A stretch of DNA of 6,339 nt from Flavobacteriales bacterium UBA6969 (GTDB lineage: Bacteria; Bacteroidota; Bacteroidia; Flavobacteriales_D; Sanyastnellaceae), in NCBI GenBank assembly GCA_002448555.1, contig DJYV01000045.1:1-6339 (forward strand). Direction: 5' to 3'. The translations under genes were made by a program, and so were the position numbers. How positions within the stretch are numbered: the stretch's first letter is position 1; every line of letters begins with the position of its first letter. Positions 1 through 6,331 of the stretch are shown one piece after another. The notes beneath the pieces were generated by a model, which saw nothing but the letters and a program-made list of their open reading frames with translations, was not told the DNA's origin and ran no database searches.

Positions 1-2685
1 GAATTGGCTTTTCACCCCACCGACCCTTCCATCTGCTATACCATCCAGTTGTTGGGTGAGAGCACGGTGTTCAAGCGTTCCACGGACGGCGGCGTATCGT
101 TCGCTACGGGCGCATCGGGTTGGCCGAGCGTGGGCAGTGATGATGGGCAGCGCCGGTGCGAGCTGGCGGTGACTCCTGCTGACCCGGACCGGGTCGTGGT
201 GCTCGCCGCAGGTTCTACGCCCGATGCTGGAGGTTTGTACGGGATGTACCAGAGCTACGATGCGGGTGAGACGTTTGAATTCATGTGTTGCGGCGATGGC
301 CCCAGCGGCCCGTGGGAAGCCGGTTCCAACCCAAACATCTTGGGGTGGAGCGAGGACGGCTCCGGCGATGGCGGTCAGTACTACTACGACTTGGCCCTTG
401 ACGTGAGTCCGACCGATGCCGATCGGCAGTTCGCCGCTGGCATCTGCGTGTGGCGCTCTGAAAACGGCGGATCGGACTGGTCGCTCAACGGCCACTGGGT
501 GACCTGGGCCGGTGAATTCACTGCAGACCGATACACCCATGCCGACGTGCACGACATTCAGTTCTTTACCCGTTCCGACGGAACGGTGGACCTATGGGTG
601 GCTTCCGACGGCGGCCTGTACTACTCTGCAGACGAAGGCGATCACATCGAACCACGTATGTACGGATTGCACGGCACGGACTTCTGGGGTTGGCAATCGG
701 GCTGGCGCGGGCCGGACGTCATGGTAGGAGGCACGTACCACAACGGCACGTTAATCCGCAATGCCGACTTGTACCACTGGGGCGCCGATGAGGACAGTTC
801 CGGTGGATGGTTGGCGGAATTGGCTGGAGACAACTTCCGAGGATTCATCAACCCCGGCGACGCCACCCGCGGCTACCACGACGGCGGTGCGTTTCGCTTT
901 ACAAACGACCGGTTCGACCGCATCGATGCAATGCCGTTTGACGGTTCAAAAAAGCCCAACACCGCGTATTGGTTCGGTGAATACGGCAACCTTGAATGGG
1001 ACCCCACGTGCTACAACTGCATGTACAGCCCGGTGGGTTCGGAGCTCTGGTATTCGGAGGACGGCGGCGCCAGCTGGGTGTTGGTCAATGACTTTGGCGG
1101 GGAGAAAATCATTTCGGTCAAAGTGAGCCCGCGCGACCGCAATCGCATTTATGTGAGTCACAAGCAGAGTGGCTCCTTGTGGCGCGTGCACCGCTCGATT
1201 GACGGCGGAGCGACGTGGGAGTTGGCTTCTCCAACCCCGGGCGAAAACGGCAACAACAACAACCAACCCATTTACCTCGATGTCGATGGGACCGACCCAG
1301 ACAAACTCTGGTGTGTGCTCACCGGCAATCAAAATGGCCACAAAACTCTGCGTTCAGAAGATGCGGGGGATACGTGGCAGGATTGGTCAACGGCTACCAT
1401 AGCCGGTCAGCGCGTCGTTAGCCTCGCTCACCAGCGCGGCAGCAACGGCGGTGTCTACATCGGTACCACGCAGGCGGTCTATTACCGCGATGCGGAGATG
1501 GACGATTGGCTGCTTTACAACACCGGCTTGCCCTTGATCAACGTATGCACCTTCCTGCAAGCGGATTACTGCGGCGGTCACATTCGCACCGCTGGCACCC
1601 GCGGCGTGCACCAGGCGGCGTTCTATTCGCCATCCGAAGTGCTGTCGGGGTTCATGGCCGACCGCACACGCATCAACCTCGCTTCGCCGTGCCAGGTCAC
1701 GCCCATTCACTTCTCGGCGGTTCCTGTGGCCGTGTGCGAGGGAGCCACGTACACGTGGGGCTTTACCGGGGGTGCTGTACTCGAAGATGCCGGTGCGGAA
1801 GCCTGGGTTGCTTATGAATCGGAGGGAGTATACCCCGTGACGTTGAAGGTGACCGATGCCAATGGCAACAGCGATACGTGGACGTGGGAAGGCATGATTG
1901 AGGTGGTGAATGAGCCCGTGGTGCCGCAAGCCGGACTCACCGAGGATTTTGACGGCCCTCAGTTTCCGCCGGCCAACTGGCGCATGGAAGTCAACGGACA
2001 CGCGTGGGAACATGCATGGGACTTGGTTGAAACCGACAACGGGGTGGCCCAATTCCCGAACTATTGGGTCAACACGGAGGGCGCTTACGATTTGCTCATC
2101 ACACCAGCGTTCGATCCCACGGGATTCTCGGAAGTCACCTTCGATGTGGCGCACCAAGTGTACGCATCGTATGTGGATGGATTGGAAGTCTGGGGCCGCC
2201 CCGGTGGCGCGAGCGAGTGGACGGTGCTCTGGTCGGCTTACGGCGAGGAATTGGCCGTGGACGACTGCTACACGTGGTTTTGGTACGATACGGGCGGCAC
2301 CATTCAATGGGCCAACCACAGCATCGAACTGCCAACGGATTGGACGGGTGGCGCCGAGACGTGCCTCGAGGTGGCGTTTGTCAACGTGGGAGGCTACGGC
2401 AACCACACGTGGATTGATAACGTGAATATACCCGGGGCAAATGACGTGCTCGAGCAAGCAATCGTGCGTCCACAACTGTTCCCGAATCCGAATGATGGGC
2501 GCTGCGATCTCATTGTTCCTGCGAAATCAGTGGGTGCGACTTATCGCCTCTACGACGGGGCTGGCCGGGAAGTCGCCTGGGGCCGTTTGACGCAGCTGAG
2601 AACGGAACTCGACCTGGGCTTACTTGCCGGGGTGTACCACCTCCAAGTGGAAGGTCTGGGCGGCGTGAAATGGGCCATTCGTTAA
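1..2685 (+). CDS. Secreted Asp-box/PKD modular protein with T9SS type A sorting domain (5' partial)
   Basis: The frame is open from the first base, so the true start and any signal peptide lie upstream; a TTG at position 4 is probably not a start. Residues below count from that TTG. Residues about 1-545 carry repeated Asp-box motifs typical of BNR/sortilin-like beta-propellers: STDGGVSF (26), SYDAGETF (84), SENGGSDW (152), SEDGGASW (351), SIDGGATW (398) and SEDAGDTW (451). Residues about 565-636 resemble a PKD domain (YTWGF, then GVYPVTLKVTDANGN). Residues about 645-809 resemble a choice-of-anchor-J/MAM-like beta-sandwich (EDFDG.QFPPANW, ending in TWIDNVNI). The end, about 824-893, has the LFPNPNDG opening and LLAGVYHLQV core of a Por-secretion tail, which directs export and surface attachment by the type IX system in Bacteroidota. 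An enzymatic role, such as a GH74-like glycosidase, is possible, but no catalytic residues can be assigned. The stop lies four bases before mnmH. Confidence 0.85.
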   Translation, partial: ELAFHPTDPSICYTIQLLGESTVFKRSTDGGVSFATGASGWPSVGSDDGQRRCELAVTPADPDRVVVLAAGSTPDAGGLYGMYQSYDAGETFEFMCCGDGPSGPWEAGSNPNILGWSEDGSGDGGQYYYDLALDVSPTDADRQFAAGICVWRSENGGSDWSLNGHWVTWAGEFTADRYTHADVHDIQFFTRSDGTVDLWVASDGGLYYSADEGDHIEPRMYGLHGTDFWGWQSGWRGPDVMVGGTYHNGTLIRNADLYHWGADEDSSGGWLAELAGDNFRGFINPGDATRGYHDGGAFRFTNDRFDRIDAMPFDGSKKPNTAYWFGEYGNLEWDPTCYNCMYSPVGSELWYSEDGGASWVLVNDFGGEKIISVKVSPRDRNRIYVSHKQSGSLWRVHRSIDGGATWELASPTPGENGNNNNQPIYLDVDGTDPDKLWCVLTGNQNGHKTLRSEDAGDTWQDWSTATIAGQRVVSLAHQRGSNGGVYIGTTQAVYYRDAEMDDWLLYNTGLPLINVCTFLQADYCGGHIRTAGTRGVHQAAFYSPSEVLSGFMADRTRINLASPCQVTPIHFSAVPVAVCEGATYTWGFTGGAVLEDAGAEAWVAYESEGVYPVTLKVTDANGNSDTWTWEGMIEVVNEPVVPQAGLTEDFDGPQFPPANWRMEVNGHAWEHAWDLVETDNGVAQFPNYWVNTEGAYDLLITPAFDPTGFSEVTFDVAHQVYASYVDGLEVWGRPGGASEWTVLWSAYGEELAVDDCYTWFWYDTGGTIQWANHSIELPTDWTGGAETCLEVAFVNVGGYGNHTWIDNVNIPGANDVLEQAIVRPQLFPNPNDGRCDLIVPAKSVGATYRLYDGAGREVAWGRLTQLRTELDLGLLAGVYHLQVEGLGGVKWAIR

Positions 2686-2689
2686 ACGC

Positions 2690-3730
2690 ATGAGGGAAGC
2701 TTCGGTTCAACGTCCACCGGGACGGTGGTTGTTTGAACAGCCGCACGTTATCCTCGATACCCGCTCGCCCAAGGAATACGAAAAGGGCCACATCACGGGT
2801 GCGGTGCCGTTTCCTTTGTTCGACGACGACGAGCGTGCCGTCATCGGGACCCTATACAAGCAACGCGGCAAGGACGTCGCTGTGGAGCAAGGACTCGAGT
2901 TCGTCGGGCCCAAAATGGCCGAGTTCGTGCGCGAAGCGAAAGAACGGTATGCGGCCCAAGCGGAAACGTTGCCGCTCGTCGTCCATTGCTGGCGCGGCGG
3001 GATGCGTTCCGGATCGGTGGCATGGCTACTCGAGACTGCCGGTCTCGATGTCATCAAAATTACCGGTGGATACAAGGCCTACCGTGCTTGGGCTCGGACG
3101 GATTTTGCACAAATTCCAGACCTCCGCATCCTCGGGGGGATGACGGGGGTGGGCAAGACCCAAATCCTCCAAGCAATACGGGCTCAAGGAGCGCAGGTGG
3201 TGGACTTGGAAGGGCGCGCGGGCCATTTGGGGTCGGCTTTTGGCAACTTAGACCGAACGCCTCAGCCGACTTCGGAGCAATTCGGCAACGACTGTCATTG
3301 TGACCTCGTGAAAATGGACGCGAGTCGGCCCATTTGGATGGAAAACGAGAGCCGTGTCATTGGCACGGTGCACCAGCCCCAGGAATTGTTTGACGCGTTG
3401 CGGGAAGCGCCTGTGTGGACCGTCAACCGCACCGTGGAGGAGCGTGTGGATGAATTGTGCCGGGTCTATGGCGATGCGGATCGAGAGGCGTTGAAGGCCG
3501 CGTTTGTGCGGATCCGTGAAAAGCTCGGCGGGCTCAAGATGCAAGAGGCGCTCGACGCGCTGGATGCGGGGGACTTACGCTCGGCGGCAGCCATTGGGTT
3601 GATGTACTACGATAAGCTCTATCGGCACACGCGGGAACGCTACGCACGCGACCAATACGTGCACGTGGACTGCGCCGGAATGGACTTTGCTGAGGCGGCT
3701 GCAGCGGTATTGGCAGCGGCAGAAGCGTAG
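2690..3730 (+). CDS. mnmH: tRNA 2-selenouridine synthase (SelU/MnmH)
   Basis: This cytoplasmic enzyme converts 2-thiouridine at wobble position 34 of tRNA-Lys, -Glu and -Gln to 2-selenouridine, through a geranylated intermediate, using selenophosphate. The 346-residue product is close to the E. coli enzyme (about 364). An N-terminal rhodanese domain (about 15-138) shows ILDTRSPKEYEKGHITGA and the active-site loop HCWRGGMRSGS with catalytic Cys100. A P-loop domain follows, with Walker A GGMTGVGKT at 149-157, then VDLEGRAGHLGSAFG (171-185) and MENESRVIG (217-225), matching E. coli LEDESRMIG. YYDKLYRH (306-313) near the end is also family-typical. The ATG start leaves a normal N-terminus ahead of the rhodanese fold; no Shine-Dalgarno sequence precedes it. 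It lies four bases after the secreted-protein gene and 30 bases before selD, whose product supplies its substrate, so at least mnmH-selD is probably one operon. No missing key residue or frameshift was seen. Confidence 0.96.
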   Translation: MREASVQRPPGRWLFEQPHVILDTRSPKEYEKGHITGAVPFPLFDDDERAVIGTLYKQRGKDVAVEQGLEFVGPKMAEFVREAKERYAAQAETLPLVVHCWRGGMRSGSVAWLLETAGLDVIKITGGYKAYRAWARTDFAQIPDLRILGGMTGVGKTQILQAIRAQGAQVVDLEGRAGHLGSAFGNLDRTPQPTSEQFGNDCHCDLVKMDASRPIWMENESRVIGTVHQPQELFDALREAPVWTVNRTVEERVDELCRVYGDADREALKAAFVRIREKLGGLKMQEALDALDAGDLRSAAAIGLMYYDKLYRHTRERYARDQYVHVDCAGMDFAEAAAAVLAAAEA

Positions 3731-3734
3731 GAGG
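3729..3734 (+). promoter_or_regulatory. AGGAGG Shine-Dalgarno-like sequence before selD
   Basis: A perfect AGGAGG overlaps the mnmH stop codon (TAG, 3728-3730). It lies 11 bases before a TTG at 3746 and 26 bases before the ATG at 3761. The spacing would suit the TTG, but the homology argument favours the ATG, and Bacteroidota depend little on Shine-Dalgarno pairing. It may be real or a chance purine run. Confidence 0.3.
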
Positions 3735-3760
3735 GCTGCTGTACCTTGCGGTCTCAAACG

Positions 3761-4804
3761 ATGCGCATGGATACAATCCGATTAACCCAATTTTCACACG
3801 GAGCCGGTTGCGGTTGCAAATTGTCCCCAGCGGTGCTCCACGAAATCTTATCTGGCGTGGATCGATCAGAGGTATTCGAAAACCTGATTATTGGTAACGA
3901 CACCAAAGACGATGCGGCGGTGGTGGATTTGGGCGACGGCACGGGTATCATTTCCACCACGGATTTCTTCATGCCCATCGTCGACGATCCCCGCACGTTC
4001 GGTCGCATCGCTGCGGCCAATGCCATCAGTGACATCTACGCCATGGGTGGCACCCCGCTCATGGCCATTGCTATCCTCGGGTGGCCGTTGGGCCAGATAC
4101 CGGAAAGCGCGGCCAGCGCCGTGGTGGACGGTGGACGTTCCATCTGCTCGGAGGCGGGCATTCCGCTTGCTGGTGGACATAGCATCGACAGCCCGGAGCC
4201 CATCTTTGGATTGGCTGTCACCGGTCGGGTGCCGCTGGACTACTTGAAAGCAAATGCCTCGGCAGTCGCCGGTGATCAGTTGTACCTCACCAAACCCCTC
4301 GGGGTGGGCATGCTGACCACAGCCGAGAAAAAAGGTGTGGTGGAGGCGGCGGACTTGGACCTGGCAGTGCAGTCGATGCAGCGTTTGAATGCCATCGGAG
4401 CCGAGCTATCTCGCATCGATGGCGTGCACGCCATGACGGATGTGACCGGGTTCGGTTTACTGGGCCACTTGGTGGAGATGTGTGAAGGTTCGGGCTTGCA
4501 GGCGGAGTTGGATGTGGCGAATGTCCCGTTGCTGAGCGGTGAACGCCTGCGGCATTACCACGGCTTGGGCTGTGTGCCAGGCGGTTCCAAGCGCAACTGG
4601 GCGAGCTACGGGCACCATGTGACGGAGGTGGAAGGCTTTGAGCGGGACGTGCTGTGTGATCCGCAGACGAGCGGCGGGTTGTTGCTATCAGTGAGTCCGG
4701 ATTATGTGGACGCCGTTGAAGCCATTTTGAAGGATGCGGGGTTGCCTACGCAGGTCATCGGGAGTTTATCCACGCACCAGGGAGGACGCTACATTTCGCT
4801 TTGA
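3761..4804 (+). CDS. selD: Selenide, water dikinase (selenophosphate synthetase)
   Basis: SelD makes selenophosphate from selenide and ATP, releasing AMP and phosphate; this is the selenium donor for MnmH and for selenocysteine synthesis. The protein aligns with E. coli SelD along its whole length. With the ATG at 3761 it is 347 residues, the same length as E. coli, and the key residues keep the same numbers: Cys17 and Lys20 in SHGAGCGCK, and metal/ATP-binding Asp51 (NDTKDDAAV), Asp68 (STTDFFMPIVDD), Asp91 (NAISDIYAMGG) and Asp227 (AMTDVTGFGLLGH). The C-terminal half has LCDPQTSGGLLL (298-309). The catalytic position is Cys, not selenocysteine. Other possible starts are the TTG at 3746, 11 bases after an AGGAGG, and the ATG at 3767; the match in length and numbering favours 3761. 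It follows mnmH closely and converges with the rhodopsin gene. Confidence 0.97.
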   Translation: MRMDTIRLTQFSHGAGCGCKLSPAVLHEILSGVDRSEVFENLIIGNDTKDDAAVVDLGDGTGIISTTDFFMPIVDDPRTFGRIAAANAISDIYAMGGTPLMAIAILGWPLGQIPESAASAVVDGGRSICSEAGIPLAGGHSIDSPEPIFGLAVTGRVPLDYLKANASAVAGDQLYLTKPLGVGMLTTAEKKGVVEAADLDLAVQSMQRLNAIGAELSRIDGVHAMTDVTGFGLLGHLVEMCEGSGLQAELDVANVPLLSGERLRHYHGLGCVPGGSKRNWASYGHHVTEVEGFERDVLCDPQTSGGLLLSVSPDYVDAVEAILKDAGLPTQVIGSLSTHQGGRYISL

Positions 4805-4819
4805 CGCCAAAATTGGACA

Positions 4820-4852
4820 CAAAAAAACCGCCGACTCAAAAGAGCCGGCGGT
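4820..4852 (-). terminator. Rho-independent terminator of the rhodopsin gene
   Basis: An 11-bp inverted repeat (4827-4837 and 4842-4852) encloses a four-base loop (4838-4841). Read on the minus strand, the RNA is ACCGCCGGCUC-UUUU-GAGUCGGCGGU, fully paired with one G-U wobble, and is followed directly by a run of U (4826-4821). It starts 30 bases after the rhodopsin stop codon. On the plus strand the same hairpin has an A-C mismatch and no U tract after it, so it is built mainly for the minus-strand transcript; it may act weakly on selD read-through as well. Confidence 0.9.
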
Positions 4853-4881
4853 CGGAATTTCAGGACGTTAAGGATTCTGTA

Positions 4882-5604
4882 TTAGTCCTTGCTTACAGCC
4901 AAGCTGTAAATGACCAATCCGAATCCGATTTTGTTGATGGCATCACCGATGTTGTAGACAACATCCATGTTCAGTCCGATTCCGTCAACGAAATCGTACC
5001 AACCATCAGTGCCAATCATGTAACCGAGTGGGTAGATTCCCCAACCGATCAAAACAAACTTGCAGAGAATGTTGTGTGCGCGCTGAACGCCAGCAGAAGA
5101 CTTGTCAGCCAACGCTTTTGCTTCACCGAACATAATCAAGTACACGATGTAGAAGTAAGCAAGACCTGAGAACAAGCCCCACATTGCTGGGCCGGTTCCG
5201 GTGGTGTAAACCGCTTCTCCAAAGTATCCACACACAAGCATCACGACAGATGCCCAAATCAGTTTCCAAAGCAAACCTGTTTGAGCACCGGCTGCTTTCA
5301 AGATCAAGTAGAATTCAACGCACATCAACGGAACTGTCAAGGTCCAGTCGACATAACGGAAGAACGTTGGCGACTCGCCTACTTCTGCCCAGTAATCGCG
5401 CATGTAGTAGTAGTGTACAGCGGCGATGAATGTGATCAATCCGCTTACCAACAAAGAAGTTTTCCATTTTCCCTCCACCATGTTGATTGAGAGGAAAAAG
5501 AATGCTGAAGCTGCCATCATGGCCATGCAGCCTACGAAGAACGTAAAGCCTACGTAGTCGTCTGCTGGCATTGCTTTAATTGCAGCAAGAATAAAAGAAG
5601 TCAT
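4882..5604 (-). CDS. Proteorhodopsin-type light-driven proton pump
   Basis: A 240-residue, seven-helix retinal protein of the inner membrane, predicted to pump protons outward in light. Approximate helices: A 18-40, B 48-69, C 81-103, D 111-129, E 139-159, F 176-196, G 212-236. Helix C reads RYVDWTLTVPLMCVEF: Asp86 (proteorhodopsin Asp97, proton acceptor), Thr90 (Thr101) and Glu97 (Glu108, proton donor) give the DTE motif of proton pumps rather than the NDQ of sodium pumps. His64 (His75), Arg83 (Arg94), Asp221 (Asp227) and the retinal-binding Lys225 (Lys231) are present. Met94 sits at tuning position 105, as in green-absorbing flavobacterial forms. Helix E has WGLFS at 142-146, matching xanthorhodopsin WGFLS with its antenna-gate Gly156. 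The ATG start has an A-rich leader without a Shine-Dalgarno sequence. The gene is lower in GC than its neighbours. No retinal synthesis gene (blh, crt) is in the window, so retinal must come from elsewhere in the genome or outside. Confidence 0.97.
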   Translation of the reverse strand: MTSFILAAIKAMPADDYVGFTFFVGCMAMMAASAFFFLSINMVEGKWKTSLLVSGLITFIAAVHYYYMRDYWAEVGESPTFFRYVDWTLTVPLMCVEFYLILKAAGAQTGLLWKLIWASVVMLVCGYFGEAVYTTGTGPAMWGLFSGLAYFYIVYLIMFGEAKALADKSSAGVQRAHNILCKFVLIGWGIYPLGYMIGTDGWYDFVDGIGLNMDVVYNIGDAINKIGFGLVIYSLAVSKD

Positions 5605-5658
5605 GTGTTTGGGTTTTGGTTACAAAAAGGAATCGTGTCCTGAAAACATCCATTTAAC

Positions 5659-5672
5659 ATCTGCTAACAGAT
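5659..5672. repeat. Short inverted repeat in the rhodopsin leader
   Basis: ATCTG-CTAA-CAGAT, a perfect 5-bp inverted repeat with a four-base loop, about 55 bases upstream of the rhodopsin ATG. Flanking AAC and GTT could extend it past a three-base bulge. It would lie in the mRNA leader if the promoter proposed at 5684-5712 is right. It could be an operator, a small leader hairpin or chance. Confidence 0.3.
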
Positions 5673-5683
5673 TTTGTTCAGGG

Positions 5684-5712
5684 CAAGCTATAAAATGTTA
5701 AACAGGCCCAAA
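5684..5712 (-). promoter_or_regulatory. Candidate Bacteroidota-type promoter for the rhodopsin gene
   Basis: On the minus strand, TTTG (5712-5709) is followed after 18 bases by TAGCTTG (5690-5684), which partly fits the Bacteroidota -33 TTTG and -7 TAnnTTTG elements. It lies in the AT-rich 124-base gap after maf and would give a leader of roughly 70-75 bases. The -7 match is imperfect, so this is tentative. Confidence 0.35.
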
Positions 5713-5713
5713 G

Positions 5714-5739
5714 AAAAACATGCTAATGTTATGACATTA
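5714..5739 (-). terminator. Possible weak terminator or operator at the maf stop codon
   Basis: TAATGT-TATG-ACATTA is a perfect 6-bp inverted repeat (5724-5729 and 5734-5739) that covers the maf stop codon (5731-5729). On the minus strand it is followed after five bases by a run of five T (5718-5714). The stem is AT-rich and short, so termination would be weak; it could instead be a binding site near the rhodopsin promoter. Confidence 0.25.
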
Positions 5740-6319
5740 AGTTGTTTATAAGTTCGAAAAGTTTATGCGTCGGCAGGCCCATTACCGTAAAATAGGAGCC
5801 TTGCATCCCGGTGACACCGGCAAATCCGATCATGTCTTGTACTCCGTACCCACCAGCTTTGTCATAGGGTTGGTACGTGTCGATGTAGTGTTCAATCCAC
5901 GTCCGTTCGAGGGGACGAAACGTCACTTCGCAGGTGTCGACAGTGGATTGAATGCCGGATTTTAGGGTCGTGACGGCAATGCCCGAGGCCACCGTGTGGA
6001 TTCGACCACTCAATTGCTCGAGCATCCCAATCGCTTCGTTTCGGTCTTCGGGCTTCTGCAAAACCTCGTCGCCGAGCAAGACAATCGTGTCGCCCGTGAT
6101 CAGCACGTCGTCCGGTCCCAATTCGTCCCAATACGCTTCGGCTTTCAACCGCGTGACGTATTCCGCAATGGCGGGACCAGTGATCTCTTCAGGGAAGGAT
6201 TCATCGACTTCTTTCAGCCAGGTCACTGGCTCGAGTTCAAGGCCCTTGACCAGTTCTAACCGTCGCGGCGATTGACTTGCCAAGATGACGCGCTTTCCGT
6301 TCAAATGTGGGTACAGCAT
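5729..6319 (-). CDS. maf: Maf family nucleoside triphosphate pyrophosphatase (YhdE-like dTTP/UTP type)
   Basis: A cytoplasmic house-cleaning enzyme that hydrolyses non-canonical or excess nucleoside triphosphates to the monophosphate and pyrophosphate; the YhdE-type subgroup prefers dTTP, UTP and modified pyrimidines. The 196-residue length is normal for the family. Motifs in order: ASQSPRR (14-20, substrate-binding Ser and Arg), Glu40 in KEVDESF, RLKAEA with Lys59, ITGDTIV with catalytic Asp77, QKP (88-90), LSGRIHTV (103-110) and YDKAGGYGVQD (152-162) with Gln161. The SPRR Arg, Lys59 and Gln161 together fit the YhdE (dTTP/UTP) rather than the YceF (m7GTP) subgroup; this is inferred from motifs only. 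The ATG start is a few bases after a TATTTTTG promoter-like element, so the message may have almost no leader. It is transcribed in the same direction as the rhodopsin gene, 124 bases upstream of it, with no evident functional link. Confidence 0.95.
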   Translation of the reverse strand: MLYPHLNGKRVILASQSPRRLELVKGLELEPVTWLKEVDESFPEEITGPAIAEYVTRLKAEAYWDELGPDDVLITGDTIVLLGDEVLQKPEDRNEAIGMLEQLSGRIHTVASGIAVTTLKSGIQSTVDTCEVTFRPLERTWIEHYIDTYQPYDKAGGYGVQDMIGFAGVTGMQGSYFTVMGLPTHKLFELINNLMS

Positions 6320-6323
6320 GGTG

Positions 6324-6331
6324 CAAAAATA
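6324..6331 (-). promoter_or_regulatory. -7 element (TAnnTTTG) of the maf promoter
   Basis: TATTTTTG on the minus strand is an exact match to the Bacteroidota -7 consensus TAnnTTTG. Only four bases (CACC) separate it from the maf ATG, which places the expected transcription start at or beside the start codon. The matching -33 element would lie at or beyond the window edge and cannot be checked. Confidence 0.5.

Noticed and set aside
4..6. TTG as start codon of the first gene
   Set aside because: The frame is open to the window edge and the protein begins inside a propeller repeat with no signal peptide, so the gene is cut by the window.
1252..1263. (AAC)4 microsatellite giving an Asn run
   Set aside because: Only four units, in a loop between propeller motifs; too short to suggest phase variation.
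946..1341. Minus-strand open frame of 131 codons
   Set aside because: Antisense to Asp-box coding sequence; low-complexity composition and no motif.
1387..2475. A 362-codon open frame on the minus strand inside the first gene
   Set aside because: It is antisense to a gene with clear domains on the plus strand; its product is rich in Arg, His and Val, as expected from a GC-rich antisense frame, and shows no recognisable motif.
4801..5169. A plus-strand open frame of 122 codons starting at the selD end
   Set aside because: It overlaps the terminator hairpin and is antisense to the rhodopsin gene, which has all its functional residues. The product has no recognisable domain.
4882..5604. Sodium- or chloride-pumping or sensory rhodopsin
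   Set aside because: Helix C carries Asp-Thr-Glu (DTE), not NDQ or NTQ/TSA-type motifs, and no transducer gene is adjacent.
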